Shown: positions 8,013-14,730 of the stretch, piece after piece | Layout of the letters: each line of letters opens with the position of its first letter | Position numbering within the stretch: position 1 is the stretch's first letter | Assembly (NCBI GenBank): GCA_023461115.1 | Contig: JAEWOA010000231.1 | Coordinates: 1-17,787, forward strand | Direction: 5' to 3' | Length of the DNA: 17,787 bases | Source of the DNA: Actinomycetes bacterium | GTDB lineage: Bacteria > Actinomycetota > Actinomycetes > Actinomycetales > Cellulomonadaceae | The notes under the pieces: model-generated | What the model was told of the DNA's origin: nothing | Database searches by the model: none | What the model saw: the letters and a program-made list of their open reading frames with translations, nothing else | Made by a program: the position numbers and the translations under genes

Positions 8013-8969
8013 GTGGCAGTGACGTACGTGACGCCCGTGTTCGAGGCCGAGGTCCCGTTGCTGCTGTTGCAGGCCCGTTCGCTCGCACGGCACGTGCCGC
8101 CCGGCGACGACGTCGTCGTGCTCGACAACACCCGCCGTGGTCTGCGCGACCAGCCGGCGCTCCTCGCGGCCTACGGCGCCCACGCGCCGCACGTCGAGAT
8201 CCTGCGCCCGCGAGACGTGTGCGCGATGCCGCCGGCGCCGGGCTGGAGCAGCCAACAGGTGCTCAAGCTCGCGGTGGCCGCGCGCGTCCTGACGCCGCAC
8301 TACGTCGCGCTCGACGCCAAGAACCACTTCGTGGCCGCGCCCGCGGCGCGCTACTTCGTGGGCGACGACGGGCGTGCGCGCGTGCGGGCCACCGCGTACA
8401 CGACGCACAACCTGCGGCCCAAGCTCGAGCTGGTGTGCGCCTACCTCGGCCTCGACCCTGCGCCGCTCGTGCCGCGGTTCTCCGCGACCGTCACGCCGTT
8501 CACGCTGGACCGGGACACGGTGCTCGCGATGACGGCGGACGTCGAGGCACGCGCCGGGCGGCCGTTCGCGCGCGAGTTCATCGCGCGCGGGCTGACCGAG
8601 TTCTTCCTGTACTCCGGCTGGGTGCTGCGGCGCGACGGCTCGCTCGACGCGGTGATGGACCTGGTCGACCAGCCGAATCCGATGGTGTGGCCGGGCCGGG
8701 CGACTGCCGCCGGCGTCCGCGCCGCGATCGACGAGGCCGCGGGCGCCCCCGTGTTCGGGGTGCACCGGCGCGCGATCCCCCGCCTCGACGACGACGCAGT
8801 CGCGCTGCTCGCGCAGTTCTGGGCGGCGCGAGGGCTCGTCGACGACGAGGCCGCCGGGGTCGCGCTGCTGCGTGGGCTCCAGGCTCGGCACCGCCGTGAC
8901 GCCGCGCTCCAACGCGTGCGCGACCTGCCGGGCAAGGCGGTGAAGACTGCGCTGCGCCTGCGCGCCTGA
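8013..8969 (+). CDS. DUF6492 family protein, putative glycosyltransferase
   Basis: Cytoplasmic protein of 318 residues resembling the DUF6492 family, which looks like GT-A-type glycosyltransferases. The N-terminus VTYVTPVFEAEVPLLLLQAR has the opening beta-strand and helix of a nucleotide-sugar-binding fold. GWSSQQVLKLAVA is followed by a strand ending in LDAKNHFV, where the DxD-like metal site would lie (here D-A-K). Later blocks AREFIARGLTEFFLYSGWVL and VFGVHRR are consistent with the family. It ends with a basic amphipathic tail (PGKAVKTALRLRA) that could rest on the membrane. The GTG start has AGAGGG 6 bases upstream. It lies between the first and second beta-helix genes on the same strand. 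The family assignment is from motif memory; enzymatic activity and substrate are inference. Confidence 0.75.
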   Translation: MAVTYVTPVFEAEVPLLLLQARSLARHVPPGDDVVVLDNTRRGLRDQPALLAAYGAHAPHVEILRPRDVCAMPPAPGWSSQQVLKLAVAARVLTPHYVALDAKNHFVAAPAARYFVGDDGRARVRATAYTTHNLRPKLELVCAYLGLDPAPLVPRFSATVTPFTLDRDTVLAMTADVEARAGRPFAREFIARGLTEFFLYSGWVLRRDGSLDAVMDLVDQPNPMVWPGRATAAGVRAAIDEAAGAPVFGVHRRAIPRLDDDAVALLAQFWAARGLVDDEAAGVALLRGLQARHRRDAALQRVRDLPGKAVKTALRLRA

Positions 8970-9207
8970 GTCGCCAGACCCCGATTGGTCTCACATCCTG
9001 GACATGTTTCGAGGCGGTGACACCGCAGGTCAGCGAAGGTCACGAGAAGGTCACAGCGCTGGCCAGCCGCTCGGCATTCGGCCGGGCGGGTGAACTTCAT
9101 TAGGCTCGCCGCACGATTCGTCAGGATTCCTCCCTGCGGTCCGGTTCACACCGATCAGGTACCCGAGCCAGCTTGACCCGCGTCCCCGATGCCCCCGGAG
9201 GTGCCCA
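8970..9207 (+). promoter_or_regulatory. Upstream region of beta-helix gene 2
   Basis: After the DUF6492 stop there is only a weak hairpin (AGACC 8976-8980 / GGTCT 8987-8991). A GGTCA repeat array (9028-9053) and a 10-bp palindrome GCTGGCCAGC (9058-9067) follow. TAGGCT at 9101-9106 is a likely -10, with a poor -35 (TTCGGC, 9077-9082, spacing 18). This would give a leader of roughly 95 bases before the GTG at 9208, which has GGAGG 6 bases upstream. Confidence 0.45.
9028..9053 (+). repeat. Three phased GGTCA direct repeats
   Basis: GGTCA occurs at 9028, 9038 and 9049, that is at 10- and 11-base intervals or one helical turn each, with a GGTGACACC element at 9016-9024 just before. The last repeat continues as GTCACAGCG. 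The array sits about 50-75 bases upstream of the putative -10 at 9101, a position typical of activator binding. The regulator is not known. Confidence 0.5.
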
Positions 9208-11364
9208 GTGCGAGGCAGACACGCCACGCCAGGCCAACCGAGCGCGACCGCCGCTCTCCCCATCCGTCCCCGCCGACTCACCGCCCTCGTCGCGCTCACG
9301 CTCGCCGTCGCGCTCGTCGCCGTCCTGCTCGTCGCGGCCGAGGCCCGCTCGGCGTCGATCCCGCTGTACCGGCCGGTCGACGCGGTCCGCGTCCTCAAGG
9401 GCACGGACCTCGCCGCGCGCGGCTCGGCCACGATCCCGCTGCCCGCGCCGCCGGCCGGCGCCACGCACGTCGCGCTGCGCGTCACCGCGCTCCCGGTGGC
9501 CGGCGCGGCCATCCTGAGCGCGTGCCCCGGCGAGTCCGCGGGCTGCGACTCGTCCGCGGACTTCGCCACGGGCACCGGCCACACGACGAGCACGCTCACG
9601 GTTCCGGTGCGCACCGCGCCCGCGGCGGTGACCCTCTCCTCGTCGGCCGCGACGCGCGTCTGGGTGGACCTGGTCGGCTACACGATCGACGCCAGCGTGT
9701 CCTCCGCGGCCGTCGACTCCCGCTTCCAGCCGCTCGACCCCCGGCGCGTCGCCACCGTCACGCTCAGCGGGCGGGGCACGACGACCGTCACGATCCCCGA
9801 CGTGCCGCCGGGCGCGACCGCGGTCTCGCTCCGGGCGACCACGGCCGAGGGCGCCACCTCGACCAACGTCGCGGCGTGCGCTGCCGGCAGCTCGAGCGTG
9901 TGCAATGGCACCACCTTCGTGAACCCGAACCAGGGCCTCGCCCGGCAGGCCGCGGGCGTCGTGCCCCTGGGCCCCGGCGGCGCGCTCCAGCTCTTCAACC
10001 TGGGCGGCGACGTCACGCTCTCACTCGACGTCGACGGGTTCTACCTGCGCCGGGACGCGAGCATGGACGGCGGCCTGGTGAGCCCGACGACCGAGGCGCT
10101 CACCAGCTTCGTCGTGCGCCCCGGCGGCACCGCGACGCTCTCGCTCGACCCTCCGGCGGACGCGATCGCCGTGCAGCTGCGCGTGCGGGCGACCGGCGCC
10201 TGGCGCCCGACCGTCGTCTCCCTGTGCCCTGGCGCGGAGCCCACCGCGGACTGCCGCCAGACCGCGCTGCTCACCGCGTCGCCGGACGCCGTGGCCTACG
10301 GCGACGCCATCGTCCCGCTCGACCCCGCGGAGCCCGAGACGATCACGGTGCTGAACTCCGCGGCGAGCGTGCGCCTCACCCCCGAGGTCACCGGCTGGGT
10401 GATCGGAACCGCGCCGAGCGCGAGCCCCACCACCGCGCCGCCCACCAGCGCGTCCCCGACCCCGACCCCGACGCCGAAGCCCACGGCGAGCCCGTCGGCG
10501 ACACCCAAGCCCACCGCCTCACCGTCGCCGACCGCCAAACCCACAGCGGAGCCCTCCCCCACGACCGCGCCGCCCAAGGACACGGCGCCGCGCCCGGGCG
10601 GCAAGCCGGGGCCCGCCAACACGGGCGTCCCTGCCGGCACCAAGCTGACCGTCCACAACGGCGACCTCACGATCACGCAGGACGGCACGGTCGTCGACGG
10701 GCTCGACATCCGCGGCTTCGTCGACGTCCGGGCCGCCAACGTCGTGGTCCGCAACTCGATCGTGCGGGGCTACGGCGTCACGTCCAGCAAGGGCCTGATC
10801 CGGAACTCCGGCGCCGGGCACCTGCTCGTCGAGGACACCGAGGTGTTCGCCGGCACGCCGTCGTACTGGATCGACGGGGTCCGCGGGTACAACATGACGC
10901 TGCGCCGGGTCGACATCCACAACGTCACCGACAGCGTGCGGGTGCTGGGCGACAACGTGCGCATCGAGGCCTCCTGGCTGCACGACAACCTGCACTACAC
11001 CTCCGTGCCCGACCAGACGAACGGCTCGCACGACGACAGCATCCAGATCCAGAAGGGCTCCAACCTGCGGTTCGTCGGCAACAACATCAGCGGCGCCTAC
11101 AACGCCGCCGTGATGTTCTCGCCGGGCCTCGGGCCGATCTCCGACGCCGCGTTCACGGGCAACTGGATCGACGGTGGCGGGTGCTCGGTGAACATCGCCG
11201 AGCAGGGCCGCGGCCCGATGCAGGGGCTCGTGTTCCGGGACAACGTGTTCGGCCGCACCACCCGGGTCAAGAACTGCGCGATCCTCGCGCCGCTCACCAC
11301 CGTGCCGCTGCTGTCCGGCAACACCTTCACCGACGGCGCCGTCGTCTCGGTGAGCAAGGGCTGA
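9208..11364 (+). CDS. Secreted protein: three cell-wall-type beta repeats, Pro/Thr linker, right-handed beta-helix (paralogue 2)
   Basis: Exported or membrane-anchored protein of 718 residues. A basic N-terminus precedes a hydrophobic segment at ~24-43 (signal peptide, or an anchor if uncleaved). Three diverged ~110-residue repeats follow (~50-161, ~172-280, ~290-400), each ending in a G-[YFW] element (DLVGYT, DVDGFY, EVTGWV) and each with a cysteine pair 6-8 residues apart. They resemble the repeat found in many actinobacterial secreted hydrolases and amidases (xPxRLLDTR...DVxGYY). A Pro/Thr/Ser/Lys linker (~402-472) leads to the beta-helix at 473-718, with SWLHD 589-593, HDDSIQI (His608, Asp610, Gln613) and Cys659/Cys690. 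GTG 9208 is chosen for its GGAGG site. The helix is shared with the neighbours; the N-terminal half is not. The likely role is at the cell surface; an enzyme activity is unproven. Confidence 0.85.
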   Translation: MRGRHATPGQPSATAALPIRPRRLTALVALTLAVALVAVLLVAAEARSASIPLYRPVDAVRVLKGTDLAARGSATIPLPAPPAGATHVALRVTALPVAGAAILSACPGESAGCDSSADFATGTGHTTSTLTVPVRTAPAAVTLSSSAATRVWVDLVGYTIDASVSSAAVDSRFQPLDPRRVATVTLSGRGTTTVTIPDVPPGATAVSLRATTAEGATSTNVAACAAGSSSVCNGTTFVNPNQGLARQAAGVVPLGPGGALQLFNLGGDVTLSLDVDGFYLRRDASMDGGLVSPTTEALTSFVVRPGGTATLSLDPPADAIAVQLRVRATGAWRPTVVSLCPGAEPTADCRQTALLTASPDAVAYGDAIVPLDPAEPETITVLNSAASVRLTPEVTGWVIGTAPSASPTTAPPTSASPTPTPTPKPTASPSATPKPTASPSPTAKPTAEPSPTTAPPKDTAPRPGGKPGPANTGVPAGTKLTVHNGDLTITQDGTVVDGLDIRGFVDVRAANVVVRNSIVRGYGVTSSKGLIRNSGAGHLLVEDTEVFAGTPSYWIDGVRGYNMTLRRVDIHNVTDSVRVLGDNVRIEASWLHDNLHYTSVPDQTNGSHDDSIQIQKGSNLRFVGNNISGAYNAAVMFSPGLGPISDAAFTGNWIDGGGCSVNIAEQGRGPMQGLVFRDNVFGRTTRVKNCAILAPLTTVPLLSGNTFTDGAVVSVSKG

Positions 11365-11563
11365 TCCTCCGCCCGATGTGACGTCGCTCACTCGTGGTCA
11401 CCGGTGGCGTCTGTCCGCCCTGATCAGACATGGCTGACGATCAGGCACATGTCGGATTGCGGCGCGCTTGCGCGCTGTGGGGCACTTTCGTCGCGCCCGC
11501 CGCTCAAGGATGCGGCGGTTCCTTCCGAGGTCTTGGTGACGCCAAGCCCTCGGGAGCCACGAC
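11365..11563 (+). promoter_or_regulatory. Upstream region of beta-helix gene 3 with several inverted repeats
   Basis: The gap carries, in order: GTGAC (11378) and GTCAC (11397) as a spaced dyad; CCTGATC 11419-11425 with GATCAGG 11439-11445; GCGCGC-TT-GCGCGC at 11462-11475; and a 7-bp hairpin CCGCCGC 11497-11503 / GCGGCGG 11512-11518 followed by TTCCTTCC. The last could be a weak terminator for gene 2 or a leader hairpin 46 bases before the ATG. No convincing -35/-10 pair was found. Confidence 0.4.
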
Positions 11564-13093
11564 ATGTCCCCACACCGCGCCCACGCGCAGCGCCCCACCA
11601 CGCACCGTGCCGTGCTCGCCCTCCTGCTGGTCCTGGGGCTCGTCGGCGCGAGCGTGCCGCTCGCCGCGAGCTCGTCCACGGCCGCGCCGAAGGCCACTGT
11701 CGTCGCGCTGGCCAAGGGCAAGACGCGGGCAGTCCCGCTCAGCGGCACCGCGACGCTGTACCGGGACATGCGCGTCGCGGTCTCCGCCAACAAGCTGCCC
11801 CGCGGCGGCGCCGCGGTCCTCACCGTCTCCGGGCGCCGCGTCGGCGGGCTCGACTACGGCGCCCGCGTGACCGTGCGCGCGGGCACGGTCCCGACGATCG
11901 CGACGCTCGCGGGGTCCACGGCCGGACGGGCGGTCCCGGTCCGCGGCACGTTCGCGAAGGCCGGAGCGCGCGTGTACGTCCGCGTCCAGGTCACGGGCTC
12001 CAAGCCCACGACCGTGCGCGTCAAGATGTGGCCGGTCGGCAAGCCCGAGCCCAAGACGTGGCAGGCGGCCACGACCAACGCGGCAGCCCGGCTGCAGGTC
12101 CGCGGGCCGATGGGCGTCTCGGCGTCGCTCGCGCGGCGGGTGGCCAACGGCGCTGTGACGTTCCGCTTCGACAGCCTGGTCGCCGGCGACCTCACGCCGA
12201 AGCCCGCTCCTGCGCCGCGTCCGACGACGACGCCCGCCCCGACGCCCGCCCCGACGAGCGCCCCGACCCCGACGCCGACCCCCACGGCCGCACCCACGGC
12301 CCCACCCACGCTCGAGCCGACCACCGACGCCGCGCCAGGCCCACAGACCACGGGCGTCCCCGCGGGCACGCGCACGACCGTGCACGACGGCAACCTGACG
12401 ATCACCACGGACAACACCGTGATCGACGGCTGGGACATCCGCGGCTACGTCAAGGTACAGGCCAAGAACGTCGTCATCCGCAACAGCTTCATCCGCGGCA
12501 CGGCCGTCCCGCAGTCGACCGACCTGCTGCGCGTGCAGGGCGACGCATACTCGGCCGTCGTCGAGGACTCGACGCTCGTGGCCCAGACGCGGAGCCCGAA
12601 CGTCGACGGCGTGAAGGGCTGGAACTTCACCCTGCGGCGCGTCGAGATCGCGAACGTCGTCGACCCCGTGCACATCCACGGCGACAACGTGGTGGTCCAG
12701 CGGTCCTGGCTGCACGACAACTCGGTGTTCGCGCAGGACCCGAACTGGGGCGGCAACCCGAGCCATGCGGACTCGATCCAGATCCAGCGGGGCCGCAACA
12801 TCACGATCGCCGACAACGCGATCTCCGGCGCCAACAACGCGGCGCTCATGCTCACTCAGGACAGCGGGGCGATCGCGGCACTCAAGGTCAGCGGGAACTT
12901 CATCGACGGCGGGGCGTGCTCGATCAACATCAAGCGCGCCGCCGACTCGCCCGGGCTGACCATCGCCGACAACACGTTCGGCCGCGGCCAGCGCGTCAAG
13001 GACTGCGCGGTGATCGCGCCGAGCGAGTGGCTGTTCGAGATGCGGGACAACGCGTGGTCCGACGGCGGCACGGTCGGCCGCACGAGGGGCTGA
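11564..13093 (+). CDS. Secreted protein: N-terminal beta domain, Pro/Thr linker, right-handed beta-helix (paralogue 3)
   Basis: Exported protein of 509 residues. The signal peptide has a hydrophobic core at ~16-34 and probable cleavage near Ala40-Ala41. Residues ~45-208 resemble the N-terminal domain of paralogue 1 in the part with VRVQVTG..TTVRVKMWPVGKPEPKTW (compare VRVQAVG..TTINAKIWAAGTAEPADW there), but lack its YDAFGRT opening. A linker rich in Pro, Thr and Ala spans ~211-263. The beta-helix covers 264-509 with SWLHD 381-385, HADSIQI (His401, Asp403, Gln406) and Cys452/Cys481. CGGGAG lies 7 bases before the ATG. The gene ends 3 bases from the convergent pth stop. The specific function is unknown; domain content says surface or extracellular carbohydrate interaction. 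Confidence 0.85.
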   Translation: MSPHRAHAQRPTTHRAVLALLLVLGLVGASVPLAASSSTAAPKATVVALAKGKTRAVPLSGTATLYRDMRVAVSANKLPRGGAAVLTVSGRRVGGLDYGARVTVRAGTVPTIATLAGSTAGRAVPVRGTFAKAGARVYVRVQVTGSKPTTVRVKMWPVGKPEPKTWQAATTNAAARLQVRGPMGVSASLARRVANGAVTFRFDSLVAGDLTPKPAPAPRPTTTPAPTPAPTSAPTPTPTPTAAPTAPPTLEPTTDAAPGPQTTGVPAGTRTTVHDGNLTITTDNTVIDGWDIRGYVKVQAKNVVIRNSFIRGTAVPQSTDLLRVQGDAYSAVVEDSTLVAQTRSPNVDGVKGWNFTLRRVEIANVVDPVHIHGDNVVVQRSWLHDNSVFAQDPNWGGNPSHADSIQIQRGRNITIADNAISGANNAALMLTQDSGAIAALKVSGNFIDGGACSINIKRAADSPGLTIADNTFGRGQRVKDCAVIAPSEWLFEMRDNAWSDGGTVGRTRG

Positions 13094-13096
13094 GCC

Positions 13097-13717
13097 TCAG
13101 GGCTTGCTGTGGAACTTCTGCTGCGCGGCCTCCAGGCCCGCGGTGACCACGAGCTCCACGGCGTCGGCGGCGTCGTCGAGCAGGAGCGGCAGCTCTTTGC
13201 GCTCGGCGGCGCCGAAGTCCTTGAGGACGAAGTCGGCAGGGTCCATGCGGCCGGGCGGGCGGCCGATCCCGACGCGTACGCGCACGTACTCCTTGGTGCC
13301 CAGCGCCTTCGTCGTGTCCCGCAGGCCGTTGTGCCCGCCCTCGCCGCCGCCGCGCTTCAGCCGGACGTCGGCGAACGGGATGTCGAGCTCGTCGTGCACC
13401 ATGACCACGCGCTCGGCGGGGACGTCGTAGTACCGCGCGAGCGTCGAGACGGGCCCGCCGGAGACGTTCATGTAGGTGGTCGGCTTGGCCAGGATCACGC
13501 GCGGGCCGGGTGCGCCGCCGGGGAGCACGCCCAGGCGCGCCTCGGCCACCGCGGCCTGGGGGCGCTTGGACAGCAGGCCGCCGACGCGCGAGCCCCAGGA
13601 CACGCCCGCGCGGCGCGCGAGCTCGTCCAGCACCATGTGCCCGACGTTGTGCCGGTTGCCCGCGTACTGCGGCCCGGGGTTGCCGAGGCCGACGATCAGC
13701 CAGGGTCCCTCGCTCAC
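13097..13717 (-). CDS. pth: Peptidyl-tRNA hydrolase
   Basis: Cytoplasmic enzyme that releases tRNA from peptidyl-tRNAs dropped by ribosomes; 206 residues, a normal length. Family motifs are complete: GLGNPG (10-15), NRHNVG with catalytic His23, AKPTTYMNVSG, HDELDIPF and GGEGGHNGL, then VRVGIGRPPG. The GTG start at 13717 has AGAGGA about 8 bases upstream. It follows rplY on the same strand, as in other actinobacteria, but a strong hairpin lies between them. At its 3' end only 3 bases separate it from the convergent third beta-helix gene, so no room remains for a dedicated terminator outside coding sequence. Confidence 0.97.
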   Translation of the reverse strand: MSEGPWLIVGLGNPGPQYAGNRHNVGHMVLDELARRAGVSWGSRVGGLLSKRPQAAVAEARLGVLPGGAPGPRVILAKPTTYMNVSGGPVSTLARYYDVPAERVVMVHDELDIPFADVRLKRGGGEGGHNGLRDTTKALGTKEYVRVRVGIGRPPGRMDPADFVLKDFGAAERKELPLLLDDAADAVELVVTAGLEAAQQKFHSKP

Positions 13718-13754
13718 GTGCGCGTCCTCTCCGTGGGGCCTTCAGCGTGGATAT

Positions 13755-13795
13755 GCCGGCGCCCGGCACCGCACAGGACGGTACCGGGCGCCGGC
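13755..13795 (-). terminator. Strong hairpin between rplY and pth
   Basis: Arms 13755-13771 and 13779-13795 form a 17-bp stem with a single G-U pair when read as minus-strand RNA, around a 7-base loop. It begins 17 bases after the rplY stop and ends 37 bases before the pth start. It is followed by ATATCC rather than a T run. It may end rplY transcripts or partly attenuate pth. Confidence 0.75.
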
Positions 13796-13811
13796 GTCAG
13801 GCTGGGGTTGC

Positions 13812-14405
13812 TCAGGCCTCGTCGGCCGGGGCGGCGGCGGCCGTCTCCTCGCCGAGGTCCTCAGCCGAGACCTGCGGGGTGCTGACCGTGACGATGATCG
13901 CCTCGGGGTCCGTGACCAGGGTCGCGCCCTTGGGGAGCGTGATCTGGCCCGCGTGGATGATGGTGCCGGCCTGGGCGCCCTCGATGTCCACGTCGACCTG
14001 CTCGGGCAGGTGCGTCGCCTCGGCCTCGAGCGCGAGCGTCTGGGTCTCGACGATGTGGATGGTGCCGGAGAAGGACTCACCGACGACGTGCACGGGCACC
14101 TCGACGGCGACCTTCTCGCCCTTCTTCACGATGAGCAGGTCGACGTGCTCGATGACGTTCTTGACGTAGTCGCGCTGCACGTCCTTGGTGATCGCGAGGG
14201 TCGCCTTGCCGTCGAGCTCGATCGAGAAGAGCGCGTTGGCGTGCTTGAGCGCGAGCATCGTGTCGTGGCCCGGGAGGGCGACGTGCAGCGGCTCCGAGCC
14301 GTGCCCGTACAGGACGGCGGGGATCTGGCCGGCGCGGCGCAGGCGGCGCGCGGCGCCCTTGCCGAACTCGGTGCGGGCGGTGGCGGCGAGCTTGACCTCG
14401 GACAC
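13812..14405 (-). CDS. rplY: 50S ribosomal protein L25 (bL25), CTC/TL5 type
   Basis: Binds 5S rRNA in the large ribosomal subunit; the long two-domain form is also called general stress protein CTC. About 197 residues: the N-terminal 5S-binding domain includes ARTEFGKGAARRLRRAG and IPAVLYGHG, and the C-terminal beta domain includes HLPEQVDVDIEGAQAGTIIH. An acidic/alanine-rich tail ends the protein. The frame stays open upstream to 14606, but GTG 14405 is chosen because homology begins at SEVKLAATART and AGGAG lies 5 bases upstream. It lies between prs and pth with a hairpin on each side, and probably has its own promoter near 14636-14665. Confidence 0.96.
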   Translation of the reverse strand: MSEVKLAATARTEFGKGAARRLRRAGQIPAVLYGHGSEPLHVALPGHDTMLALKHANALFSIELDGKATLAITKDVQRDYVKNVIEHVDLLIVKKGEKVAVEVPVHVVGESFSGTIHIVETQTLALEAEATHLPEQVDVDIEGAQAGTIIHAGQITLPKGATLVTDPEAIIVTVSTPQVSAEDLGEETAAAAPADEA

Positions 14406-14635
14406 ATCGACTCCTGAAGAAGAGTGGGCGCCCGGCAGGACTGCGGGCGCGTGATTCGGACGGACGGCAAGGCAGGTGGCGGCACGTGGCCGCGGTGGCG
14501 CCTCGGAAGCGAGGAGCGGGTGCGGTGGCCTCGACGCGGGACGCAGGACGGGCACGCGGAGGCACACACCCTGTCGATCACGGACCCGGTGTGGCCTGAT
14601 GACCATCCGTCGTCCCTCGCCGAGGCAACCTGGGA
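14406..14635 (-). other. Long rplY leader with hairpins
   Basis: About 225 bases separate the proposed start of transcription from the rplY GTG. Small hairpins visible on this strand are CCTCG/CGAGG (14501-14505 and 14510-14514, 4-base loop), GCGGC/GCCGC near 14480-14494, and a 7-bp stem (14428-14434 with 14444-14450) just upstream of the ribosome site. No open frame with a convincing start was found. Autoregulation by L25 is a possibility only. Confidence 0.35.
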
Positions 14636-14665
14636 ATCCTACCCGCTGACCCGCAAGACCCGAAA
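14636..14665 (-). promoter_or_regulatory. Possible rplY promoter
   Basis: On the minus strand TTTCGG (complement of 14660-14665) and TAGGAT (complement of 14636-14641) are spaced by 18 bases. They lie directly after the prs terminator hairpin, where a new promoter would be expected. Confidence 0.4.
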
Positions 14666-14669
14666 TGCG

Positions 14670-14721
14670 CCGCGAGCGCGCAGCCCGGTCCGCGGCGACG
14701 GACGAGGCTGCGCGCTCGCGG
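14670..14721 (-). terminator. Terminator hairpin after prs
   Basis: A perfect 16-bp outer stem (14670-14685 with 14706-14721) encloses a 20-base segment that itself forms a GTCCG/CGGAC stem. It lies 9 bases after the prs stop on the minus strand and is followed by a modest ATTTC tail. The position and stability support transcription termination of the glmU-prs unit. Confidence 0.75.
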
Positions 14722-14730
14722 GGGGTCGGG

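Noticed and set aside
10410..10625. CRISPR-like or tandem DNA repeat in the proline-rich linker of paralogue 2
   Set aside because: The repetition is of Pro/Thr/Lys/Ser codons inside a coding linker, with no constant repeat and spacer structure.
9189..11381. 730-codon plus-strand frame overlapping beta-helix gene 2
   Set aside because: Arg/Pro/His-rich shadow in another frame; the frame from 9208 has the signal peptide, repeats, linker and helix shared with the neighbours.
11404..13146. 580-codon plus-strand frame overlapping beta-helix gene 3
   Set aside because: Low-complexity Arg/Pro/Gly composition, runs into pth, and lacks any domain, while the frame from 11564 matches its paralogues.
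14406..14730. Possible tRNA between prs and rplY
   Set aside because: GGATTCCC near 14630 resembles part of a T-loop, but no acceptor stem, anticodon arm or D-arm can be placed around it.
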